NCBI RefSeq assembly: GCF_020085105.1
Contig: NC_058046.1
Location: forward strand, 28,738,175 to 28,802,174
Reading direction: 5' to 3'
DNA length: 64,000 nt
Source: Siniperca chuatsi
Taxonomy: Eukaryota > Chordata > Actinopteri > Centrarchiformes > Sinipercidae
Shown: positions 50,864 to 61,956 of the stretch, one piece after another
Position numbering within the stretch: position 1 is the stretch's first letter
Layout of the letters: each line of letters starts with the position of its first letter
Program-made: the position numbers and the translations under genes
Notes under the pieces: model-generated
The model's input: the letters and a program-made list of their open reading frames with translations, nothing else
What the model was told of the DNA's origin: nothing
Databases searched by the model: none

Positions 50864-53662
50864 TTAAATCTCTGCTGTCTCTTTGTCACACACTTCCTTT
50901 GCCTCCTCAAGTACCTGCAGAACTTTGGTAAGCCAGTCCTTCAGTTTGTCTATGACACCCCATCCATATTTTTTTCGCCTATAGTCATGATCGTTGGACA
51001 GCTGTGGTGGGGCTGGCGTTGCCGGCAAAGGCATTTCTGGTATGATGTGTTTGAGAATTGCCTGTATTTTACTTAAATGGTGGTCTAGTCTGGTCTTGAC
51101 ATCAGTCAGGGGTTTTGCAACAGATTCCGGGTTGCCCCAATGTGCCTTCTGATATTCTTCTACCTTTGAAATGTGCAAATAAAAAAGGATATTCTTGTTG
51201 ACGATGTCCTGCAGCTTCTCAGAAATGTTGATACCAGATATTGTGGAATCAGGGACACCGTCCACTAAACCATTAATGGGTCCATGAAAAGTTGTCTGTA
51301 AGAAAGAAAGGGTTGTAAAGGGACAGTTCATGTCAAAATCAAAAATACATGTAGTTCCTACATGAAACTGCTCACAACAAGCTCTGTGGATTATCTTGAG
51401 TAGCCGGGTTTTGCTGTTGAGTTTTTCAAATGTTTTGGCACTTTGAGCACCACAAGCCGAGTGCCATATAGTTCCATTATATTCAAGAAAGGCAGTCTCT
51501 ACGGCCGATATCCCCAAAACTCGGCAACTCACACCAAAACAATATTGATGGACAAATCGCACTACAGGTAAGAGGACAAATGTGTATTTTGGATTTTGGG
51601 GTGATCTGTCCCTTTTAATTAATTCACCATAAATCGTGGGGAGTGAAGGTGATCATTCAAAATAAGACGGTGTAGTCCCTCATTGGTCCAGGAGTGTTCT
51701 ATCGTAGAAAAGGTTTCAGTCGTAGTCATCTGGACACTGTTTTTCAGAAACAAGACGTTTCGGCTCCCATCCGGAAGTCATTCTCAATTGTGAAAAATGG
51801 TCCGGGAACTCAGAAATTTAAGCTACTCTGTGTTACTTAAGCCCTGCCCTCAGGAAGGAGTCTACGACTACGACTGAAACCTTTTCTACGAATGTGATCA
51901 TTGTAAAATCCTTTTTTTAATCCAAACAAGAGCAAATTAGAGGGCATTTCAGTATCAATAATGATGCAAATTCAACTACCATCATTTATTGTTTTTTTAA
52001 ATGAACTACAGTATATTAATAAGATTTTCAAATTAGCACAAGTCTTGAGGACAGTTGAGAGTGAATGAAGGTAAATTGACATGAAAGTTAAGTTAACATG
52101 AAACACAAATTTAAAGTCTGGGTAAAAACAAGATGGTGCAGCCACAACCAGCTGTTAAATGCAGTTCCAGGTGACAGACTGCACACCTCCAACTCTTCAG
52201 CGGTGACCAACTTCTTTTACTGTGCCCTGCTTTTGTGTGGAAAACTACTCTACACTACTTTTGCTGTATTTCTGACAAAGCAGCTGCCCAAGGACTATTA
52301 GCTGTAGGCCTATTATTTAACTGCACTTGCTGTTACCTCGGTAACCACGGGCATCACCAAATCAACCAGGAACGAAATCTTAAGGATTACAACATCTCTC
52401 TGGGTAGATGTGAGGTGAAACTTCTTCGCTCTTCTATAAATAAGGATGTCTGCATTTTGTTTATTCAGCAGAGGATTGGCTGTACAACTATTTTTGATAA
52501 ATGATCAGAGCGCAATGAGTGAGCGCGATGGGCTGGTGATGTTGTCCTGCAGTGTCAAACATATCAGCGATGGCGTTACGAAAGCCCATGAGGTCACATT
52601 TAAATGATGAGGATGAAATGATGAGGATGAAATTCAAACAAAAATTAACTCAGATATTACGTCACAAATCTCGCAACGACAGTTGCACCGAGATCAAATA
52701 TGAGTTTTGATCAAGTGATCATGGACGTTTTGGGAAATTTTTATGTTTTGCACCGGCTACAAAAACTGCACTTGGTGGAAAAATGTCCTAATAGCCTGAG
52801 TGCCACACTATGCAACAAGTAATACAGGAAATACATCATACCTGGAAAAAATGATAACATGACATAATCACTGTTGTACTTACATATTTATCCAGCAGCT
52901 CATTTGCTTCGTGTCTCACTAGCTCGGTAAGAGACTTCGTGCTCCTTAAGTCACAGCTGGTGTCAGTTGGAGCAAGAAACACTGGCCTCCACTGGACTTC
53001 CAGAAGCAACAAGACAAGTACTAAGAGAAGATGATATGGACACAGGTGACTCAAAATGCAACACAGAAAATAAAGTAAAAAGAATTCTGCTTCTTCTAGG
53101 ATGGATTTCTCTCTGAATTTGGACTAAATAGTCAGGAAAGGAAGACATTAGTTCGTTTTAGGGGGTCACAAGCCAATAATGTTGGGAACCTATGCCTACG
53201 CCTCTTTTACTAGTATTTATGGTTTGCTTTCATCCTTGAAAATGGAAATCCTTTAACATCACTGGAAGTATTTCCTTGGAGAAGGCTACTTTTTAGGGTG
53301 TAGATTCCTTTTAAAGCTAGGACAGGCCTAGTTTACGTCTAGTATAAAGCCAGAAATATTACAAGAAAACATTAAATTGGGGAGGGGCCTGCACATTCAC
53401 ATTACTACTACAACAAAAAACAACACACTCCAGCGCATATATGTCTGTACAAAAGCTTGCTTGTAACATCATTCATATAAACATTTTTATTTGTCATTAT
53501 ATAAGGCACTTCTGACATTTAACCTAAGTGGCTTAATACTAAACTGCATTATTAGATATATCAAATAACAATGTTGTTGTAAAAAAATTAAATGTACTAT
53601 TAAATATCATAAAGATATTTACCTTGGTGGCTTAGAAGTCCACTGTGTTCATAATCCATCAT
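50864..53662 (-). CDS. Second IL-6-family cytokine (OSM position; M17-homologue/CLCF1-CNTF-like)
   Basis: Exons 53623-53662, 52884-53020 and 50864-51295 sum to 609 nt, 202 aa plus stop, again three exons with the same intron phases as the LIF gene (after one base of codon, then phase 0). It begins MMDYEHSGLLSHQ; the hydrophobic VLVLLLLEVQW makes a signal peptide. Helix A reads CDLRSTKSLTELVRHEANEL. Mature cysteines are only C36 and C195. A glycosylation sequon, NIS, lies at 82-84. A proline-rich loop (MPLPATPAPP, 147-156) precedes helix D, DYRRKKYGWGVIDKLKDWL. This has YxxK where LIF has FxxK, and its W-rich pattern recalls CLCF1 and CNTF. By position it corresponds to mammalian OSM. Teleost literature has an M17 homologue (MSH) beside M17, which this likely is. 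Secretion and gp130-type receptor use are inferred. Confidence 0.75.
51649..51902. mobile_element. Short MITE with 25-bp perfect inverted repeats and flanking direct repeats
   Basis: Inverted repeats at 51703-51727 and 51866-51890 are identical over 25 bp (beginning CGTAGAAAAGGTTTCAGTCG). The centre holds GACGTTTCGGCTCCCATCCG, a word found in many teleost copies. GTGATCATT occurs as a direct repeat at 51649-51657 and 51894-51902, a candidate target duplication. It lies in intron 2 of the second cytokine gene. Confidence 0.7.
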
Positions 53663-56492
53663 GTCAGTAGTAATCAGTTTTTAATGCTCAGCGGTTCTTG
53701 ATAAACAAACCATGTAAACACAGCAAGGTGTAACTTTGAAAAATACTTTTCACTGGCCTATATATACAGTATTTGAATGCTCTGTCATCTATAACCACCC
53801 ACACTGACACACACACACACAACCTCATACACTACAAGGAATAACAATATCCCATGATGAATTTTCTTTCCACAGAGTGTGCCGCTAATCTCAGATTCTT
53901 GGTTTTAGCAGAGGTGTGACTTAATGCTTCATGTTCTCCTCGGATAATATAATGTATTGCAGACAGGCTTTACAAACACTCAAAAAATAGAAAAAAAGTT
54001 ATAACACAGAAAGACCGAGGTTTTAGCTTTATAGAGTGCAAAAAAGTTAAAATAACAACACATTAAATGATACAAAGTAGACGGTGAATTGGTGTATCTT
54101 TCAGGCATCTGAGAATGAAACAAAGAAGACAAATCATTTTGAAGTTTTTTTAATTCACTTAATAAATCTTAATTAAGACATTTCGTTTTGCCCAACTTGT
54201 ATCAGGTCAGGTAATCTTAGATTCACTTTTGGCACCATCAGTTAAACTGTCACTGCGTCATCTGCACTTCTTCTCTCCCCAACCATGATTATAATTTCCA
54301 CTTGTTCGTTGAAGATAACATTTAAGATGTCAGGGCACAAAATCATCACCTCAAACAAACAAAAACAAAAACGATTGCCAAGCTGCTCTGTCTCGTACAC
54401 ATATATAAAAAAGACTGTTGACATGTTTCAGCTCTTCTAACATAATCTTAATGCGGGTGAATGCTCTCTCATGGCATTCCTGGATCTCAGTACTCACCCT
54501 TCTACACTGTTGCTTATCGAATCATAATCACTCGATCAAACCTACAGCAGATTTTCTTTTACCTCTCTGATGGGAACTTTGTCTTCTGGTGTGCCCCAAG
54601 GTTCTGTTCTGAGTCCTGTTTTGTTTGCCTTGTACATGCTTCCCCTTAGACAGATCATAAGTTTAAATGTGCATCTAATTTCTCTATGGATGACAGTCAG
54701 TTCTATTTTTCATTTCAGCCTCAGAATATGAACAAAGTGATGGTTTTCAAATAACTGATTTTTTAATAAATTCTACTGAAGAAGAAGCAGAAGGAATGTA
54801 TTGGGTTTGTTTCATCTTCAGTTAGGTGCAACTTCAGAGATTAAGATGCTATTTTTGACCAGGCCTTGGCTTTTGACCAGCATGTCAAGTGCCTTTTTTG
54901 CTCCGGTTGTTACCATTTGAGGAATATCACTAATCTGAGCCCCATTGTACCTCCATCTGGGATGGAGATTATTTTTTAGACTTTTATTTCTTTAAGACTG
55001 AGCTAGTTATACCTTACCCCAGACCCAAAACCAAAGGGATGACACCTTTGAGGTGGTGGCTCCAAGACTTCCCCTTTAAAGCAGGGAGAGGCCAAGCAAC
55101 ACAGGGAAGTTCCCAGAAAGTCATTATTATTCTTACAATCACATCACTTGTTCCATTCCTGTTAAAACCATAAACAACCTGTCATCCCAACTTTCTATAT
55201 TTGACTCATGAATGATGAATGACAGATTTTAAGGCATAATCTGCCTGTCATGACGTAGGCAATATTTGTTGGAACATGCAGTTGTGCTATGAGCCTGCAT
55301 TTATGCCTTAAGAATTTAACTGGCTCATGCCAAGAAGTCAACAAAGAGTACCTATTTTCAATACTCTTTATTGAAAGAAGCAGCACAAATATTACAAATG
55401 TTTACACAATACATTTACTTCAAATTGTACAAAATGTAGTTGTACCAAAGAAAACATCTAGGGGATATTAGCTAAATTAAAAGTTTATTGTGCAAATAAC
55501 AAAAAATAAGACGTAGTGTTATTGACCTTGGGTAATACTATGGTTAATACAAACAGAATGCTGGCACTCATAGATGGTCTTCTTGTTTATTGTGGGCAAC
55601 AACGACCGCCTCATCAGCGTCATGATGGCTGATGATGGCTTCGACTATCTGTGAGTGCTGACATTCTATTCGTTTTGATCACACCCGATACAGTGCTGAA
55701 GATTGGGAGCTGTACGCGCTGTTATTTTTTCCACTATCTTAATACTGTGTTTAAGAAATGCTTGAGCCCTGTTGTCATAAAATACAAATTGTCAATTGCA
55801 TGAAAATTATTGTAAGATTAACATTCTCACAACTGCCTTGCATTTCAAGCTTCACGCTTTCAGTTTCACAGAAAGGAAAACTGAAATTTTTGCGAATGGC
55901 CTTTGATTAAAAAAACCCTGGCAGTTTAGACACATGGCATTATGATATAAACATTACTGGAAGACTAAGATGTGTGTTCATAGCACTGGTGAAATGTATG
56001 TGAGTGTGTAGTGCTGTTTGCAGTAAAATAATATTATGAACAATTCAACTTACACCTGGAGATCTCAAGTTCTGTATTAGAGAGAAATATAGTCTATGTT
56101 CATATGTCTGACTTTGTGCTTATGAATTTGAATGTGAAAGTGTGTGTGTGTGTGTGTGTGTGTGTATCTGAATCTGTATGTGTATGTGTTTAGGAGTGAT
56201 TGTGCATTTTCATGTGCACATGTGAGCTTGTGGGCCCCCTGGGACTCAGTGCATCCTGCCTTAGATAGGTAAGACAGGAGGCCTCACAGACAAACTGTGT
56301 GCACACCATAGAGAAATGCTTCTGGTGTTCATGGCAAGTTCGTAGTAGTTAATACTGCTGGCGATGCAGTTCTAGTCTAGGCACAGGGTTATCCTCCTTT
56401 CCTGCTGGCCTACCACCCCTGGCCACTGGATCTGGAGTGAGGGTCAGCACATTGAGCATCAGGATCCTTCAGCTCAGACGGGACTCCAGAAA
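53663..56492. other. Intergenic region between second cytokine and castor1
   Basis: It holds the second cytokine's promoter (right of 53662), a LINE fragment (listed separately), a (TG)n run at 56141-56165 and the castor1 3' UTR. Minus-strand AATAAA words lie at 55586-55591 and 55367-55372 and could end castor1. No additional coding exon was recognised. Confidence 0.5.
54490..54980 (+). mobile_element. L2/CR1-clade LINE reverse transcriptase fragment
   Basis: A translated stretch reads SSGVPQGSVLSPVLFALYML (about 54582-54641), the RT motif before the catalytic YADD-type box. LWMTVSSIF-like sequence follows. Further on, AIFDQALAFDQHVK and CYHLRNITNLSPI (54850-54950) are the usual downstream RT block. 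The frame changes and stops occur, so it is dead. Both ends are truncated. Confidence 0.7.
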
Positions 56493-59400
56493 TCAACTAG
56501 CGGCTGGTTCTTTCCTCTGATGCTGGAGCATGCCTGTCACGCTCACTATGTCCTCCTCAGGGACCTTGAAAATAGTAGAGGAACGTTAAATTAGTATTAG
56601 TTGATTTTTTGGCCATTTAGGGGCAGCAGAACAAGCTGTAAAGACAACATTGACATATTTTCACTTCATAAAGTTGATATGGTGAACGTGTTAGCAAATA
56701 GTTGCCTATTTACACATCCAGCAGACATAGAACACCATTAGCATTCATTTGGAGATATACTTCCGGCCACCTGATTAAGTCAAATTTTCACTCTCCTTTT
56801 AAATCTGTTTTGGTCTCCATCAACTCCTGAGAAAAAAATGTGATTCGTTAGCTTCTAAATACTTCACTATGTTCACCAGTTACTTGCCAACTTTGTCTGG
56901 GGCTGGGCAGGTGGTGTACAGTAGGTTTATCAGAGCTTTCTCCCTGAAAACAGGTGCCTGTTGGGGCTGAATAGTCAGTTGACCCATTGTTAATATAAAA
57001 ATATTGATTCGTGCAGCTTTAAAAGAAAAGGTAAAGTTGAGAACTACTGACTTGCTGTACCCCCCTGAAGCAAGTAAATCAGAATCAGAAATACTTTATT
57101 GATCCCAGAGGGGAAAGTCGTTCGTTACAGCTGCTCACTATCACGTCAATGCACACAGGAATAGAAGTACTAATAGAATAGAAATAGAAATAATAATAAA
57201 ATAAGTTTGAAACGAGACAATTATTCCAGTAAGAAATAAGAGATGTGCAAATCAAAATACAATACACTATAATATAGCTAAGATAAATTAAGTACAAAAG
57301 TGGATATAAAGTATAAAAGCTAAAATAAGTGTAAACATGTCCTACCACCCAGCATGTGTATGATCAGGTGGAACAGCTATGTAGAGTTGGGTGTTGTCTG
57401 CATAACAATGAAAATTCAAGACCAAAAAGTAGTGGACCCAAAACTGAGCCGTGTGGCCCTCCGTATGGAATGTTCATTCTATGTAATGAGAAATTGTGGA
57501 TTTAACTTTTTAAAGGCCACAATACATACCAATAATCATTTTTGTCAGAATGAGACAAGTGAAAAAAGATATGTAACATAATACAACCAAATATATAACC
57601 AAAGTAGGAAAAACGTGTCTAATGTAGGCCTGTGAAACCCTTGTGAAACCTGTGAAAGACTTTTGTGATTAAGGACTAAAGAAATGGTCTTTGTTAGAAC
57701 TGAATGTGAACTGTTTTTCACAAATTCTTCAAACTTACACACTCCAACCAATAAAATACAGATTTCTAAGTGCCAAAATTTCATTATTAAAATAAATGTA
57801 ATTCCATTCTGTGTAAATGGAACAATATCTACCACATACAGCAGAAATTCATTGACGTTAACTGGAATTTCCCTTAGACTTTATTGAAGATAAAATGATT
57901 CTGACTAATTCACTGAAATGAGCCAGACAGTGACCTCCCATCATCTCATATGCACATGTTCTTTCACATGTTCTAGTGACGTAGCTTTGTTCTATTCCAT
58001 GTTAGGAAATGTCCTCAACTATTTCTGTTATTGTGTCTACTCGACCAAGAGCTTTCTAAATGACTTCCGTCCTTTTCATTCTTCCTCTTTACAAAAATGT
58101 AGCTGTGCCGACTTTTCCGAAAAAAAAAAAGAAGTATGGATTATGAAAAGGTTAACCACAAACCTACAGAATAACAATTGAATAGGCCATAAAACAGGCT
58201 GATATTATTATCCATCATTACCAACTATAGAGTCAAAAACCCAGATTTTCCAATCTGAAAGTTGTATTTCAAAATTCTGTGTTTGACGGTGTGTTTGTTC
58301 GGTGTGTTTGAATTTTGTTTTTTGTTTTTGGATTACAAGTGTAATCATACCACAAATTATACAACCCATTTTTCTCTTACAGTTTCTGATGACATTAAAT
58401 AGACTTAAACCATTGCTACTGATTAAGAGGATCTAATGTATACCTATAAGATTTTCAACCTACCAACACCTAAAGCTATATCACTGCAGAGATAATCTCC
58501 CCTGATTGCATATATTTACCAGGCAACAAGAAATTTCTGTGTGGGTACACGAGCAAAAGCCACTGATCTCACAGCTAGTAACGTTTTTGTCAATGGAATT
58601 TGCTATTATTAGGTCGGTCTGTGGTTCTAATCCCACTCAGGTTCCTGTAATTATAGAATTTCATTACAATGACCAAGTGCAATGTCCTTCTATGACTAAA
58701 CACTTTCTGGTTATGTTAAGCTCAGTGACATGCTAGACTGCATAATACAACTATGAATGTAAGTTACACTCTCATTTCAGAAACATTCTGAAGGTAGGAG
58801 TGTAAAAAGTACCATTGAATACCAATTTCATGAATACTTTGCATTTTGATGCAAAGAGTAGGGCGAGCAGAAAGATATTCATTTCTATTAATGAAGTAAT
58901 AGGAGACACATAACGTTAATTATCACCGGTGCACACTCGCTACCGAAGAGTTTTATAGTTCACTACATTTAACCTAATTTGTTTTGGGCAAACCCTTCAC
59001 ACTAACCCACAAATGTTAAGGGTTAGGGTATAGTGACTAGAAAGAGACAGTCATATAATATTACGACTTTTAGGGCTATAGGGCTTTGAGAGATCAGTCT
59101 ACAGAAATGGTCAAAGAGTCAAGGTGAAATCAAGCCACAGAAACCACAAAACAGTCTATGCAACCCAGGTATGCTTATAAATAATGATCCATCACATTGA
59201 TGTAGGAGGGAAATGGTGACAGACATTCTACGATAAGTTTCTGGGTAACGAAAAACAAATGACCCAGATAAACTTTTCTTTGAAATTTTCAAGATAATAC
59301 AGATGGCATTGCTGACTAAGTTGATAGACAGACACAGATGCAAAACCACAGTGTGGTAAATGGGAAAACAACATCAAAATTGAGATCAGAAAACCATGCA

Positions 59401-61956
59401 GAAACTGTGTGGAGTTTCAGCATCATATATATGTTACACCACAAAAAACACTGTTTAACATCGATATACTAAGAGTTAATTTAAATGCAGTGCAATAATT
59501 TTATAATTGCTAATGAACAAATACATATTTATACTATCAACCGCCTTAAGCATTCCTTATGATTAAACCTCACGGGAATGCTGTTTAATGTGACAAATCC
59601 TTTGTCTTTATGGTCTACATCTCCCACAAACAAGTACCGAACCTGAAACCTTTCAATATCTGAGCTAAGAGTAATCATTTTGTGAGTCACGAATGTATTG
59701 AGTTTCAAGTTTTGAGTTCCATGACAACAATGGTGGTGGCCTAACTAATGACGTGAAGATGTTTGACTCACCAGAGCGTGGTCGAAGCTGAAGGTGCTTA
59801 TGTAATAGGCAGAGATGTCGCTGTCAGACAGAGGCTGGGATATCTGGGCAACTATACCACATTCATCTAAAAAACATACAGAGAGGGGAGGAGAAACACA
59901 CACTATCACAATCATTAATAGTTATTAAGCCAAATTTAAGATCTTTAATTGCATAAAAATTTAACCAGATGTTAACATAAAATCTTACAGATTTCCAATT
60001 GTTGCCATTTTGTAATAAGTCTATTCTATATTCTGTATTAATTTAAACTTACTACAGACCGCAAGTACCAGAAATGTAAGAGAAAAACACTAGACAATAG
60101 AACTGACACCACTGATGGTCCCATTCACATATTTTGGCAAAACAACCCAATTTCTTACATAGTTTCCACCTCAACTGTGAAAACAATAAATAATTAAATC
60201 ACAGAAAGTAAAACAACACATTTAACACCAATTTAAAAGCCCATCTGTGTCAACATTAAAAGGCAGAATAAGTAGGATTTTCCAAAAAAAATGATCCACT
60301 GATGATCCACTAGAAGTGGGTGGCGGTGTCTGTATCTGCAGAGACCCTGCCCTCTGCCTGTATCTTCCTAGTTTGCTGTGTTTGGGACGTTTCTGGGCGT
60401 CAACCTTTGGGCAGTGGTGTGTAGCCCCCAGCCAATAACAGCGCGCAGGCTGTGAGATCGGGACTCTATAAAAACGTAGTGAGCAGGTTACAATCAGAAA
60501 ATAACGTTTTCTCTGATTCGCTGCTTTGTTCTCTCTAACGCCGCTCCCTCTCTTCATTCATTCTCTAGCTCTCTCGCTCGCTCTTAGCTGGGGAGGAGGG
60601 GCCAACTTTGAATCGTGTGTTTCCAAACACCAAGCGACAAATCCTACTTAGTGTATATACAGTAAATGACTACATTTTTAGGTATTTAAAAAGGGAGTGG
60701 CCTTACCAAAGCCCAGTGGTTGTCCCCCTATACGAACCATTCTCCACAGCTCCCCGGAGGAGCTGGTGAAGAGAAGATCAGCCGGAAACCTAGAGCACAA
60801 AGATCAAGCACTGATTTCTACCAAGCAACCAAGTGTAAACACACACAAGACCATTTCAGAGATGGGCAGGGGAATAACCTTCTCTAGCAATCGCCAGATA
60901 AAAGTTTGCAAATACAGACACTGCAACACCACAATCCCCACAAAGCAATGACAAAAAAGGGCAACAATGAAGTAAACTGCTGCGAGGAGGCCTGCATTAA
61001 AATTTTAATATTTAAATAATGTATGCAGTTGTCAAACAACATCAAAATTAACCTTTTACTATCTTTATTAACCCAAAGCAGCACTCACTTCACTTGCTGA
61101 CAGTGTGGAAATCATTACATTAAAACTGCTGGATGCTGTTTATTTGTTTGTTGCTGCTCCACTGTTTGTGCCATTCCAGCGTTTTAATGGAGTACAAGTG
61201 CACATTTTTATGGTGGACTGGGTCAGTGTAAAGAATTAAGAACCCTTACTGTCTCTGAGCCTCAGTGTCCATCACCAGTGAGATGTAGCCATCAATGAGG
61301 GAGAAGGAGAAGAACTTGACACAGTCCAAGTCCTGGCTGGGAGGCGACTGTGCATCTTCTTGGGGACTAAAGAGGAAGAGACACGTTCGGTGGAGACATT
61401 AGAGAGGCAAAGGTAGTCAGCAGCATTGATTTAAAAGAGGTCATTTACATTATGCTAATACATACAAGTCACAAAATTAAATAATTGTCAAGAACAGACA
61501 AAGACAAAGTCACAGACAGAACAGTTATTCAAAAACATGATGATTTTGCAATTTTGGTAATCTAGGTGAACTTCTTATTAGTGTTTCTCCCTCACAGGGT
61601 TTGTAAGTTTAACTTTTTGGATTAAAAAGAAAACATATACAAAATAATGCAAACACTAAACCTCTATGTTTACAATATCTGGGTTTGACAAATAGTCTGC
61701 GATTCTCATGTTTTCAGAAATCATGTTAATGCAAACTTGCAATAATCACAACCCAGTGAGCTGATTTCTAGTTTGCATTGTGTGCTGCCACCCTGTGTTG
61801 TACAGACGTACTGCAACGGTGTGAGCAAGTGGCACCTCACCTGCTGGAGTAAAAGAGGACGTCGATGAGCGTGGTGGCGATGGACGGCAGTGTGTCCGGG
61901 TCCAGAGACATGACACAGAACTGGTTCTGGGGAATCAGCACCGGGTGAACTGTAGG
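56493..61956 (-). CDS. castor1: Cytosolic arginine sensor for mTORC1 subunit 1, 3' five exons
   Basis: Exons in transcript order: 61841-61956, 61250-61366, 60707-60789, 59772-59866, 56493-56564. They give 483 nt, the last 160 aa plus stop. The upstream exons lie beyond 61956, past the window edge. Key matches to human CASTOR1 (GATSL3) are NQFCVMSLDPDTLPSIAT, FFSFSLIDGYISLVMD, LLFTSSSGELWRMVRIGGQP, FDECGIVAQISQPLSDSDI, AYYISTFSFDHALVPEEDI. These are the third and fourth ACT domains. The arginine pocket residues near STFxFDH (human D304 region) and DECG are kept. CASTOR1 dimers bind and block GATOR2 when arginine is scarce, restraining mTORC1; arginine releases them. CASTOR2 is the close alternative, but the LIF-OSM neighbourhood supports CASTOR1. 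The acceptor of the last exon is CAAG. Confidence 0.9.
57070..57352 (-). mobile_element. LINE 3' tail fragment
   Basis: On the minus strand it ends GGGATCAATAAAGTATTTCT followed by repeats of GATTCTGATT (57075-57090). This is the stereotyped 3' terminus of teleost L2/Rex1-type LINEs. The body is AT-rich and truncated. It lies in the last castor1 intron, same strand as the gene. Confidence 0.7.
60262..60652 (+). mobile_element. MITE-like element containing a promoter-like CCAAT/TATA pair
   Basis: Ends carry perfect 11-bp inverted repeats, AAGTAGGATTT at 60270-60280 and its complement at 60639-60649. Inside, CCAAT lies at 60432-60436 and TATAAAA at 60467-60473, 31 bp apart on the plus strand, antisense to castor1. 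The element is GC-richer than its surroundings. It lies in a castor1 intron, 55 bp from exon 60707-60789. No long ORF. Confidence 0.7.
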
